Of a stretch of 64,000 nt of DNA, positions 33,233 to 41,263 are shown in pieces (positions within the stretch are counted from its first letter, which is position 1; every line of letters begins with the position of its first letter). Under the pieces are notes generated by a model, which was given only the letters and a program-made list of their open reading frames with translations, was not told the origin of the DNA and searched no databases. The DNA is taken from the NCBI RefSeq assembly GCF_000428785.1, contig NZ_KE386799.1, forward strand, positions 33,081-97,080, read 5' to 3'. The position numbers and the translations under genes were made by a program. The DNA comes from Conchiformibius kuhniae DSM 17694 (GTDB lineage: Bacteria > Pseudomonadota > Gammaproteobacteria > Burkholderiales > Neisseriaceae).

Positions 33233-34906
33233 TTATTGTTTACCCAGAGAAGCTTTCAGCAAATCGCCCAAGCTGGTGGTGCCCGCATTGGCCGCCGAAG
33301 CCGCATTCACGGATTTGAGCGCATCGCGGTTGTCCTTCTCGTCTTTGGCTTTTACGGAAAGTTTGATGTTGCGGCTCTTACGGTCGATGGTGATAATCAC
33401 CGCTTCAACCTCATCGCCTTCTTTGAGCTTGGTGCTCAAATCTTCCACGCGCTCGCTGTCAAACTCGGAAGCGGGCAGGTAGGCTTCCACTTCTTCCGCC
33501 AGCGTTACCACCGCGCCTTTGGCTTCAACGGATTTCACCGTGCCTTTCACCAAAGAACCTTTGTCGTTCACACTGATGAAGTTGCCGAAGGGGTCGCCCT
33601 CAAGCTGTTTGATGCCCAAAGAAATGCGTTCTTTTTCCACATCAATCGCCAACACAACGGCTTCCACTTCCTCGCCTTTTTTGTATTTGCGAACGGCTTC
33701 TTCGCCGCTTTCGCTCCAAGACAAATCAGACAGATGCACCAAGCCGTCAATATTGCCCGGCAAGCCGACAAACACGCCGAAATCGGTAATGGATTTCACC
33801 GCGCCTTTGATTTTGTCGCCTTTGTTGTAATTGGCTTCAAAATCCTGCCACGGATTGGCTTGGCATTGTTTCATGCCCAAGCTGATGCGGCGTTTGTCTT
33901 CATCGATGTCCAAAATCATCACTTCCACTTCATCGCCAAGCTGAACGACTTTGCTGGGGTGAACGTTTTTGTTGGTCCAATCCATTTCGGAAACGTGTAC
34001 CAAACCTTCGATGCCTTGCTCGATTTCCACAAACGCACCGTAGTCGGTCAGGTTGGACACTTTACCGAACAAGCGCGTGCCTTGCGGATAGCGGCGCGCC
34101 AAGCCGTCCCACGGGTCTTCGCCCAGTTGTTTCAAGCCCAGAGAAACGCGTTGTTTGTCTTGGTCAAAGCGCAACACTTTGGCTTCCACTTCCTGACCCA
34201 CTTCCAGCACTTCGCTGGGGTGTTTCACGCGGCGCCATGCCAAATCGGTAATGTGCAGCAGACCATCGATGCCGCCCAAGTCCACAAACGCGCCGTAGTC
34301 GGTGATGTTTTTGACGATGCCTTTGACGATGGTGTCTTCTTGCAGGTTTTCCAACAGGGCTTTGCGCTCTTCGCCCAGCGTTTCTTCCAAAACGGCGCGG
34401 CGGGAAACGACCACGTTGTTGCGTTTTTTGTCCAACTTGATAACTTTGAATTCAATTTCTTTGCCTTCAAAGTGGGAGGTGTCTTTGACGGGGCGGATGT
34501 CCACCAGCGAGCCGGGCAGGAAGGCGCGGATGCTGTTAATCATCACGGTGAGGCCGCCTTTGACCTTGCCGTTGATGAAGCCGGACAGGATTTCGCCGTC
34601 TTCCATCGCTTCTTCCAAGCGAATCCAGTCGGCGGCACGGCGGGCTTTGTCGCGCGAGAGTTTGGTTTCGCCGAAGCCGTTTTCTACCGATTCGATGGTT
34701 ACGGTAACGAAGTCGCCGACTTTGACTTCCAATTCGCCTTGCGGGTTTTTGAATTCGTTGATGTCAATCAGCGATTCGGATTTGAGTGCGGCATTGACGA
34801 TAACGAATTTATCGTTGATTTCAACAACTTCGGCGGTAATGATTTCGCCGTGGGTCATTTCTTGGGTGGCGGAATACTCTTCGAGCAACTGGGCAAAATT
34901 TTCCAT
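33233..34906 (-). CDS. rpsA: 30S ribosomal protein S1
   Basis: Binds mRNA leaders and delivers them to the 30S subunit. 557 residues with six S1 domains; the repeats are seen in phrases such as DYGAFVDLGGIDGLLHITD, DYGAFVEIEQGIEGLVHVSE and DFGVFVGLPGNIDGLVHLSD. Starts MENFAQLLEEYSATQEM. Transcribed between cmk and ihfB. The 299-bp gap to cmk contains a palindromic uptake sequence and AT-rich DNA that may hold its own promoter. Confidence 0.97.
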   Translation of the reverse strand: MENFAQLLEEYSATQEMTHGEIITAEVVEINDKFVIVNAALKSESLIDINEFKNPQGELEVKVGDFVTVTIESVENGFGETKLSRDKARRAADWIRLEEAMEDGEILSGFINGKVKGGLTVMINSIRAFLPGSLVDIRPVKDTSHFEGKEIEFKVIKLDKKRNNVVVSRRAVLEETLGEERKALLENLQEDTIVKGIVKNITDYGAFVDLGGIDGLLHITDLAWRRVKHPSEVLEVGQEVEAKVLRFDQDKQRVSLGLKQLGEDPWDGLARRYPQGTRLFGKVSNLTDYGAFVEIEQGIEGLVHVSEMDWTNKNVHPSKVVQLGDEVEVMILDIDEDKRRISLGMKQCQANPWQDFEANYNKGDKIKGAVKSITDFGVFVGLPGNIDGLVHLSDLSWSESGEEAVRKYKKGEEVEAVVLAIDVEKERISLGIKQLEGDPFGNFISVNDKGSLVKGTVKSVEAKGAVVTLAEEVEAYLPASEFDSERVEDLSTKLKEGDEVEAVIITIDRKSRNIKLSVKAKDEKDNRDALKSVNAASAANAGTTSLGDLLKASLGKQ

Positions 34907-35099
34907 GTGGTATTGCTTTCAATGCGCTGCCAAGGGGCGCGGGGCTGGGGGTTTGGAAAATGCCGCCGTCCTTGGCACGGGGGCATGGAAAGGGTGGGGC
35001 AGAATTGTTGTGAAAAAACAAAAGCAACTGCCGTTGCCAATCGGGAAGCCGGTGGTTTGTATAGGCACAAACATTTGAAAAAAATCGTTTCTTTTGATT

Positions 35100-35114
35100 T
35101 TCAGGCTGCCTGAA
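35100..35114. repeat. Palindromic DNA uptake sequence between cmk and rpsA
   Basis: TTCAGGCTGCCTGAA in the 299-bp interval 34907-35205, which otherwise holds no gene. Confidence 0.8.
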
Positions 35115-35205
35115 ACGCTGCGAACGCGCATTATAGTACAAAATTGTTTTTTATCACAATTATTTTTTATTACGGGGCAGACGCTTACGGCGGAAGCGGG
35201 CGGAT

Positions 35206-35871
35206 TTATGCGGTTGGCTCGGACAATTCTCGATACCAGTCAAGCACTTGTTTCACGGATTCGTCAATGCTCAAGTGCGAAGTGTCGAGCAGGCGGGCAT
35301 CGGGCAGTTGGCGCAGGGGCGCGGCGGCGCGGCGGCGGTCGGCTTCGTCCCGCGCTTCAATGTCGGACAAAATCCTTTCAAATTCAATGCCCGTGCAAGG
35401 AATATGGAGCTGTTTGGCGCGGCGTTCGGCGCGGACGCGGGCATCGGCGGTAAGAAAAATTTTTAGTTCGGCATCGGGAAACACCACCGCGCCCATGTCG
35501 CGCCCGTCCGCCACCAAGCCCGCCACGCCGAGAAAATCGCGTTGGCGTTGCAGCAGGGCGGCGCGGACAGCAGGCAGGGCGGCTACGGCAGACGCGCCCA
35601 TGCCAATGTTTTCGCTGCGGATTTGTTCGGAAACGTCCGCGCCCGCCAGCCAAACGCGGCTGCCTGAAAATTCGGCGGGCAGTTCGGCGGCGAGCGCGGC
35701 AACGGCGGCTTCGTCCGTCCATTCAACGCCTTGCTGTTGTGCGTGCAGGGCGGTAAGGCGGTAGAGTGCGCCCGAATCCAAGTAGGCGCGTCCGAGCGCG
35801 GCGGCGACACGGGCGGCGACCGTGCCTTTGCCGGAAGCGGACGGGCCGTCTATGGCGATGACTTTTTGCAT
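35206..35871 (-). CDS. cmk: Cytidylate kinase
   Basis: Phosphorylates CMP and dCMP. 221 residues with the P-loop DGPSASGKGT near residue 8, YLDSGALYRLTAL, and GRDMGAVVFPDAELKIFL with the catalytic and nucleotide-binding residues. The start is taken at ATG 35871 (MQKVIAIDG), which has AAGGA upstream, rather than two codons earlier. Part of the conserved cmk-rpsA-ihfB order, 16 nt after rsgA. Confidence 0.95.
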   Translation of the reverse strand: MQKVIAIDGPSASGKGTVAARVAAALGRAYLDSGALYRLTALHAQQQGVEWTDEAAVAALAAELPAEFSGSRVWLAGADVSEQIRSENIGMGASAVAALPAVRAALLQRQRDFLGVAGLVADGRDMGAVVFPDAELKIFLTADARVRAERRAKQLHIPCTGIEFERILSDIEARDEADRRRAAAPLRQLPDARLLDTSHLSIDESVKQVLDWYRELSEPTA

Positions 35872-35887
35872 GAACAATCCTTGTTTT

Positions 35888-36751
35888 TTAAGATAATTCT
35901 TCGGTAAGCTGTTGCAACAGCGCCAGCCGTTCCACGCGGACGTGTCCGTGTTCGGCAGCCGTTTTCAAGGCGCACGCGGGTTCGGCGCGGTGGCGGCAGT
36001 TGTGGAAGCGGCATTGCCCCAACAATGGGTGCATTTCGGGAAAATATTTCGGCAAATCAATGATGTCAAGGTGGTGCAAACCGAAGGCTTGCAGTCCGGG
36101 CGCGTCAATCAGCTTGGTTGCGCTGTCCAAATCATAGAGTTGGGCGTGGGTGGTGGTGTGCTTGCCGCTTGCGAGCGCGGCGGAAAGTTCGCCCGTGCGG
36201 GCGGCATGGCTGCCGAGCAGGGCGTTGGTGAGCGTGGATTTGCCCACGCCGCTTGCGCCGAGCAGGATATTGGTTTTGCCGTGCAAAAGCGGGCGCAACG
36301 TGTCGGCGCAATCGCGGGCGCAAACGGCGGCGAGCGCGTAACCGAGCGATTGGTAAAACGACAATCTTGCCAACCATGCGGCGGTTTGCGGCAAATCGGT
36401 TTTGTTGGCAACGATGAGCGCGGGCACGGCGGCGGCTTCGGCGGCAATCAGGGCGCGTTGCAGCAGGGCTTCGTTGGGTGCGGGCACGGCGGCGGTAACG
36501 ATGACGATTTGCCCGACATTGGCGGCAATCAGCTTGCTTTTCCATGCGTCTTGGCGGTAGAGCAGGCTTTGGCGCGGCAACACGTTTTCAATCACGGCTT
36601 GGCTGTCGTTCAGCGCGGTGATGCGGACGAAATCGCCACAGGCATAATCGCTGCGTTTGCTGCGCGTTCGTGCGGTGTACACCGTGCCGGCATCGGTGCG
36701 GACGGTGTAATGGCGGCCGTAGGCGGCGGTGATTTGCGCGGTATCAGCCAT
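35888..36751 (-). CDS. rsgA: Ribosome small-subunit-dependent GTPase RsgA
   Basis: Late 30S maturation GTPase. 287 residues: N-terminal OB fold (to about 70), circularly permuted GTPase with G4 VANKTDL, then G1 GASGVGKSTL and G3 DAPGLQ, and a C-terminal zinc module CRFHNCRHRAEPAC. Start ATG 36751 (MADTAQI) has GGGAAAG upstream; an ATG 12 nt earlier is possible. It overlaps the last codons of a 44-codon reading frame upstream, and cmk follows after 16 nt. Confidence 0.93.
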   Translation of the reverse strand: MADTAQITAAYGRHYTVRTDAGTVYTARTRSKRSDYACGDFVRITALNDSQAVIENVLPRQSLLYRQDAWKSKLIAANVGQIVIVTAAVPAPNEALLQRALIAAEAAAVPALIVANKTDLPQTAAWLARLSFYQSLGYALAAVCARDCADTLRPLLHGKTNILLGASGVGKSTLTNALLGSHAARTGELSAALASGKHTTTHAQLYDLDSATKLIDAPGLQAFGLHHLDIIDLPKYFPEMHPLLGQCRFHNCRHRAEPACALKTAAEHGHVRVERLALLQQLTEELS

Positions 36752-36878
36752 CAGCTTTCCCATAATCAAAACGCACGCACAAAATATGGTCGGATTGTTC
36801 AGGTTGCCACAAGGCGGTTTCGCCTTCCCAAATAGGATTGTCCTGCCAATTTAAGGGGGAAAAATACGGGTGGGTCAT
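36744..36878 (-). CDS. Small conserved-looking ORF between lapB and rsgA
   Basis: A 44-residue frame starting 3 nt after the lapB stop and ending inside the first codons of rsgA (overlap 8 nt). The peptide begins MTHPYFSPLNWQDNPIWEGE and continues with TALWQPEQSDHILCVRFDYG. It is rich in Trp, Pro and Asp, has no signal or membrane segment, and looks protein-like rather than random. Exact packing between lapB and rsgA argues that it is real and translationally coupled to rsgA. No function can be assigned. Confidence 0.6.
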   Translation of the reverse strand: MTHPYFSPLNWQDNPIWEGETALWQPEQSDHILCVRFDYGKADG

Positions 36879-36881
36879 GGC

Positions 36882-38051
36882 TTAAATCTCGATTTTATTG
36901 GGCGTAAACGTTTCCCATTTGTTGCAGGCGGGGCAGTGCCAGAAAAACACCTGCGATTTGAAATGGCAGTGGCGGCAACGGTACATCAGGGCTTTTTGCA
37001 GTTGCCGTCCGACAATGCCGCGCATCATGTCGGCATCGGCTTTCCATGCGGGATTCAAATCGCTGATTTGCAAGCCGAGCAAACGGTACACCCCCGCCAA
37101 ATCGGGCTTGGCGCGTACCCGTTCCACCGCCGCCGCGTTCGCCGCGCCTTCGCCGTGCAGCAGCAGCGATTTTTCGTAAATCACGTTCACCAAATCCAAT
37201 TGCGGAAAGGTTTGCGCGTAGCCCGTCAGCACCGCCAAGCCTTCTTCGGGCTTGCCCCACGCATCGTAGGCATCGTACAAACGTTCGCCAACCATGCCCA
37301 AGTAGGCATGGTTTTGTTTTTCAATCGCGGTGTAGGCGGCGACGGCGGCGGCGAAATCGCCGTGTTTTTGGGCGATGTCGCCGAGTATCATGTTGGCGCG
37401 GGTACATTTTTTGTTGGCGGCCAGAGCGGCGAGCGCGTGCGCGTGTGCTTGCGCGGTGTCGGAACGGAACAGCGCGGCTTGCGCCATTTCGCAATAAAAC
37501 TGCGCGATTTCAAACTGATAAGTTTGCTCATCGTGTGCCAGTGCCTGCGCGGTGGCAACCGCCTTTTCCCAATCGCGGTCCTGCTGGTAAATATTGAGCA
37601 GCACCTCGCGGGCTTGTTTTGCCATATTGCCCTGCTGCAAATCCAGAAAAATCCGTTCCGCCCTGTCCACCAAGCCCGCACTTTGGTAGTCCAAGCCCAG
37701 CTCGTAGGCGACGCGGTCGCGGCGGTTGCCGATGTCGGGCGAATCAAGCAGGGCGCGGTGCAGGGCGATGGCTTTGTCGTTTTCGCCGCGCTGGCGGTAG
37801 AGCTTGCCCAAAGTCAGTGCCGGCTCGCAGGCGTTGTGCAACTGCTCCACCGCTTCTGCCAGTTGCCGCGCCGCTTTGCCCGTGTTGCGCTCCACCAGCG
37901 CGTCCAAGCCCGCGTAAACGCTTTCGGGGACGGTTTTGGCGTGTTTCAGCACGGTTTTCATGTCGATGCGTGCGGCAAACCAGCCCATGCCGAAAAACAC
38001 GGGCAGCAGAATAATCGGCAGCAGAAGCTGCCACAGTTCCCAATCGCTCAT
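36882..38051 (-). CDS. lapB: Lipopolysaccharide assembly protein LapB (YciM)
   Basis: Inner-membrane TPR protein that, in enterics, promotes FtsH-mediated turnover of LpxC and so limits lipid A synthesis. 389 residues from ATG 38051 (MSDWELWQLLLPIILLP): an N-terminal membrane anchor, about nine TPR units facing the cytoplasm, and a C-terminal rubredoxin-like zinc module (CRHCHF, then WHCPACNKW). All four cysteines are present. lapA lies 66 nt upstream. Confidence 0.93.
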   Translation of the reverse strand: MSDWELWQLLLPIILLPVFFGMGWFAARIDMKTVLKHAKTVPESVYAGLDALVERNTGKAARQLAEAVEQLHNACEPALTLGKLYRQRGENDKAIALHRALLDSPDIGNRRDRVAYELGLDYQSAGLVDRAERIFLDLQQGNMAKQAREVLLNIYQQDRDWEKAVATAQALAHDEQTYQFEIAQFYCEMAQAALFRSDTAQAHAHALAALAANKKCTRANMILGDIAQKHGDFAAAVAAYTAIEKQNHAYLGMVGERLYDAYDAWGKPEEGLAVLTGYAQTFPQLDLVNVIYEKSLLLHGEGAANAAAVERVRAKPDLAGVYRLLGLQISDLNPAWKADADMMRGIVGRQLQKALMYRCRHCHFKSQVFFWHCPACNKWETFTPNKIEI

Positions 38052-38117
38052 GGCGTACGACTTTTTCTCAAACCCGTGCGGGGGCAAAACCGCATCGGGG
38101 GGTGGGGTTGGTGAAGT

Positions 38118-38429
38118 TTATTTTTGTGCGGCATCGGCGGGGGCGGGCGCTGCCAAATCGCTGGTGGTCAGCCGCGCCGTTTTTTCCACTTCGCGGCGCA
38201 AGCGGCTGTTTTCGCCGCGCAGGCGCAAAACGCGCCCGAACATGGCGAAAATGCCGAACACCGTGCCGACCACAAACAAGCCGAACATCACCACAATCAG
38301 GGGCAGCCGTACCGATTGGCCGGGCAGGTAGAAAAAGTCCACCGCGTTGGTGTTGGTGAGTGCCAGCACCAGCAGCAGCGCGAGAATCAGAAGTTTGACG
38401 ATTAGGGAAATGATTTTCAAGATTTTCAT
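38118..38429 (-). CDS. lapA: Lipopolysaccharide assembly protein LapA
   Basis: 103 residues, DUF1049 family. Two transmembrane helices (residues 3-24 and about 43-66) joined by the short NTNAVDFFYLPGQSV loop, then a C-terminal coiled coil (RLRGENSRLRREVEKTARL). Partner of LapB. The ATG at 38429 is preceded by the TTTCAAACCGGAAAGGAAT leader that also occurs, with small changes, before ppx, the MglB-like gene and xerD. Confidence 0.9.
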   Translation of the reverse strand: MKILKIISLIVKLLILALLLVLALTNTNAVDFFYLPGQSVRLPLIVVMFGLFVVGTVFGIFAMFGRVLRLRGENSRLRREVEKTARLTTSDLAAPAPADAAQK

Positions 38430-38578
38430 GTTAAATTCCTTATTCCTTTCCGGTTTGAAACGCCGCGCTTGACGGCGGCGGGGCGGCGCACGCCCGCAAA
38501 AGGCGCAAGTGTAAACGATTTGGCGTGTTTTTGGTACGCCCCCGTGTGCACGCGCCGCCGTCTTGCCCGTTGAAACGC

Positions 38579-38606
38579 TTGTTTAATCGCCGCTTGCGGG
38601 TATAAT
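38579..38606 (+). promoter_or_regulatory. Promoter of ilvE
   Basis: TTGTTT (38579-38584), a 16-nt spacer and TATAAT (38601-38606), 35 nt before the start codon. Confidence 0.65.
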
Positions 38607-38640
38607 CGCCGCTTTCCACAGACCCGATAAGGACACAGCC

Positions 38641-39567
38641 ATGAACCCCGCAATGGACGACCGCGACGGCAAAATCTGGTACAACGGCGAACTGGTCGAA
38701 TGGCGCGATGCCAAAACCCACGTACTCACCCACACCCTGCACTACGGCATGGGCGTGTTTGAAGGCGTCCGCGCCTACGCCACCGACAAAGGCGCGGCGG
38801 TATTCCGTCTGCACGACCACACCCGCCGCCTGTTCGACTCCGCCAAAATCGTCGGCATGAACATTCCGTTTACCCCCGAGCAAATCAATCAGGCGCATTT
38901 GGACGTGGTGAAAGCCAACGGCTTGAGCTCGTGCTACTTCCGCCCGATGGCGTTTTACGGGGCAAACAAATTGGGCATCGCCCCCAAAGCGGACGACGTG
39001 CAGGTGATTGTGGCGGCGTGGGCGTGGGGCGCGTATCTGGGCGAAGAAGGCATCACACACGGCATTCGTTGCAAAATCAGCAGCTTCACCCGCCACCACC
39101 CCAACATCACCATGATTAAGGCGAAAGCCAACGGCAACTACATGAATTCCATCATGGCAAACAGCGAAGCTCTGCGCGGCGGTTACGATGAAGCGATTTT
39201 GCTGGACGCGCAAGGCTATGTGGCGGAAGGCGCGGGAGAAAACATCTTTGTGGTGAAAAACGGCAAGCTGTACACCCCCGCGCTGGACGTGGCTTTGGAC
39301 GGCATCACCCGCCGCACCGCGATTGCCATCGCCGCCGATTTGGGCATTGAGGTGATTGAAAAACGCATTACCCGCGATGAGCTGTACATTGCCGATGAGG
39401 TGTTTTTCACCGGCACGGCGGCGGAAATCACCCCCGTGCGCGAAATCGACGACCGCGCCATCGGCACCGGCACGCGTGGCGACATCACGGCACGGATTCA
39501 GGCGCGTTTCTTCGACATTGTGCAGGGGCGTGATGCGAAGTTCGCCGGTTGGCTGACCTATGCGTGA
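38641..39567 (+). CDS. ilvE: Branched-chain amino acid aminotransferase
   Basis: PLP-dependent last step of Val, Ile and Leu synthesis. 308 residues, fold-type IV aminotransferase: WYNGELVEWRDAKTHVLTH at the N-terminus, HYGMGVFEGVRAY, PLP lysine near residue 159 in MIKAKANGNYMNS, and EGAGENIFVV with FTGTAAEITPV. ATG 38641 follows AAGGACA. The short end fragment of a mobile repeat and a terminator come directly after the stop. Confidence 0.95.
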   Translation: MNPAMDDRDGKIWYNGELVEWRDAKTHVLTHTLHYGMGVFEGVRAYATDKGAAVFRLHDHTRRLFDSAKIVGMNIPFTPEQINQAHLDVVKANGLSSCYFRPMAFYGANKLGIAPKADDVQVIVAAWAWGAYLGEEGITHGIRCKISSFTRHHPNITMIKAKANGNYMNSIMANSEALRGGYDEAILLDAQGYVAEGAGENIFVVKNGKLYTPALDVALDGITRRTAIAIAADLGIEVIEKRITRDELYIADEVFFTGTAAEITPVREIDDRAIGTGTRGDITARIQARFFDIVQGRDAKFAGWLTYA

Positions 39568-39582
39568 TTGATGACGCGCCCT
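39567..39582. repeat. Solo terminus of the dRS3-containing repeat (relic)
   Basis: ATTGATGACGCGCCCT immediately after the ilvE stop. It matches the right end of copies E1 and E3, but no dRS3 core follows, so it is probably the remnant of a deleted copy. Confidence 0.5.
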
Positions 39583-39586
39583 GCAC

Positions 39587-39624
39587 AACCGCGCTGCCGC
39601 CCAAACGGCGGGGCGCGGTTTTTG
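39587..39624 (+). terminator. Terminator of ilvE
   Basis: AACCGCGC-TG-CCGCC / CGGCGG-GGC-GCGGTT stem with a CAAA loop and T5 on the plus strand. Confidence 0.8.
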
Positions 39625-39653
39625 TTTGGCGTTGGGAAAAGGAAAGGCGTGTG

Positions 39654-40793
39654 ATGACGGAATGGTTTGCACCGGCGGCGGTGGGCGTGTCGGATTTGAA
39701 CGGCATGGCGGACGAACTGCTGGCAGAGGCTTTGACGGGCATATGGGTGGCGGGGGAGGTTGCCAATCTGACCCGTGCGGCGAGCGGGCATTGGTATTTT
39801 GTGTTGAAAGACGCGGCGGCGCAGGTGCGTTGCACCTTGTTCAAGCACGCGGCGGCGGCTTTGGGCGGGCTGATGCTGCGCGAGGGCGACCATGTGGAAG
39901 TGTGTGGCAAAATCGGGCTGTATCGGGCGCGGGGCGAGTTTCAAATCAATGTGGCGCAGGTGCGGCGGGTGGGCTTGGGGACGCTGTATGCACGTTATGA
40001 AGCCCTGAAGCGGCGTTTGCAGCAGGAAGGGCTGTTTGCATCGGAACGCAAACGCGCCGTGCCGCAGGGGGTGCGGACGGTGGGGGTGGTCAGCAGTTTG
40101 GCGGCGGCGGCGCTGCGCGATGTGTTGGCTACCCTGCGGCGGCGCGCGCCCGATGTGGCGGTGGTGGTGTATCCCGCGCCCGTGCAGGGGCGCGGCAGCG
40201 CAACGGCATTGGCGCAAGCCGTGCAAACCGCATCGCAACGGGCGGAAGTGGATGTGTTGCTGCTGTGTCGCGGCGGCGGCGGTTTGGAAGATTTGTGGGC
40301 GTTTAACGAAGAAGTGTTGGTGCGGGCGGTGGCGGCGAGCGCGGTGCTCGTTATTTGCGGGGTCGGACACGAAACCGATGTTACGCTGGCGGACTTTGCT
40401 GCCGACGTCCGCGCCGCCACACCGACTGCGGCGGCGGAATTGGCGGTGGCCGACACCGCCGTGCGCCGGCACGACTTGCAGCACCGCCGCCTGCTGTTGC
40501 GCCAACTCATGCGCGAGCGGTACCGCGATGCCGCATACGCCGTGCGCCGCCGCGCCGATGCCCTGCGCCGTCCCGACCTGCACGGCAAACGCCAAGCCCT
40601 TGCCCTGCGGCGCACATTGTTGGCAAGCCTGTCGCCGTACCGTGCGCCGCCGCAGGGCTGCGTGTGGGTGCGCGACGCACACGGCAGGGCGGTGCCTGAC
40701 CCGTTCGTTTTGCGCGAAGGGCAGCATTTGTTCCTGCATTGGGCGCAAGGCAGGGCGCAAGTGGCGGTGCTTGCGCCTTCGGAAACGGATTAA
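39654..40793 (+). CDS. xseA: Exodeoxyribonuclease VII large subunit, shortened
   Basis: Single-strand-specific exonuclease subunit, acting with XseB. From ATG 39654 (MTEWFAPAAVGVSDLN, with AAGGAAAGG upstream) it has 379 residues, against about 450 in E. coli and Neisseria. The OB fold (LTRAASGHWYFVLKD) and catalytic core (VVSSLAAAALRDVLATLRRR, LLLCRGGGGLEDLWAFNEE, GVGHETDVTLADFAADVRA) are intact. The missing part is in the C-terminal coiled coil, reduced to roughly 60 residues before the final domain (SPYRAPPQGCVWVRD). Its TAA stop is the first triplet of repeat E7. Confidence 0.88.
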   Translation: MTEWFAPAAVGVSDLNGMADELLAEALTGIWVAGEVANLTRAASGHWYFVLKDAAAQVRCTLFKHAAAALGGLMLREGDHVEVCGKIGLYRARGEFQINVAQVRRVGLGTLYARYEALKRRLQQEGLFASERKRAVPQGVRTVGVVSSLAAAALRDVLATLRRRAPDVAVVVYPAPVQGRGSATALAQAVQTASQRAEVDVLLLCRGGGGLEDLWAFNEEVLVRAVAASAVLVICGVGHETDVTLADFAADVRAATPTAAAELAVADTAVRRHDLQHRRLLLRQLMRERYRDAAYAVRRRADALRRPDLHGKRQALALRRTLLASLSPYRAPPQGCVWVRDAHGRAVPDPFVLREGQHLFLHWAQGRAQVAVLAPSETD

Positions 40794-40988
40794 GGCGTGT
40801 CATCAATTGACCGAAAAAACACCGCGCCGTCATTCCCACGCTGGCGGGAATCCAAGTCGAAGCACCAGAAACCTTGATAGAACATTGCCCGCAGGTCATC
40901 GGGCAGTGGATTCCCGCCTGCGCGGGAATGACCGCCGTTTTTATGCTTCTTTGATTGCCAATGTAAGAATTTAAATGATGATTCGCTA
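40791..40988. repeat. dRS3-containing mobile repeat (copy E7)
   Basis: Starts TAAGGCGTGTCATCAATTG, contains dRS3 20-mers near 40832-40851 and 40911-40930, with the internal phrases CCTTGATAGAACATTG and TCGGGCAGTGG. The right terminus is degraded. It supplies the xseA stop codon. Confidence 0.85.
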
Positions 40989-41109
40989 TAGTGTGCTGTT
41001 TTTTATAGAAATAATCTGAAAAGCACCGTTGGCGCGTGCAGGAAACAGGGGCAAAAAATCCCCGTTTCGCTGGTAAAACGGGCAAACTTTGCTTAAAATC
41101 AAACATTAT

Positions 41110-41201
41110 CCCCATCGGGCTGCGCTTCAGGGGCGCGTTGTTATTTGCGGGTCGGATTCCTGACGGCGCGGGCAGAAACCCGCACCGGCAACGCACCCGA
41201 T
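41110..41201 (+). promoter_or_regulatory. Structured 5' leader, candidate riboswitch of the Na+/H+ antiporter gene
   Basis: Three nested stems: ATCGGG 41114-41119 with CCCGAT 41196-41201; GCGTTG 41135-41140 with CAACGC 41189-41194; GCGGGT 41147-41152 with ACCCGC 41178-41183, the last enclosing a G-rich loop. A competing CCCC/GGGG pairing (41110-41113 with 41130-41133) would disrupt the outer stem, giving a possible switch. Another hairpin CCCGTTT/AAACGGG precedes it at 41061-41082. The gene start is 62 nt downstream. Cation riboswitches upstream of antiporter genes are known (nhaA-I, DUF1646 classes); membership is not verified. Confidence 0.4.
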
Positions 41202-41263
41202 AATGACGCATCATCGTGCGGCACCGGTAAACTGCAACACCATTTTCGATTAAGGAGACACCG

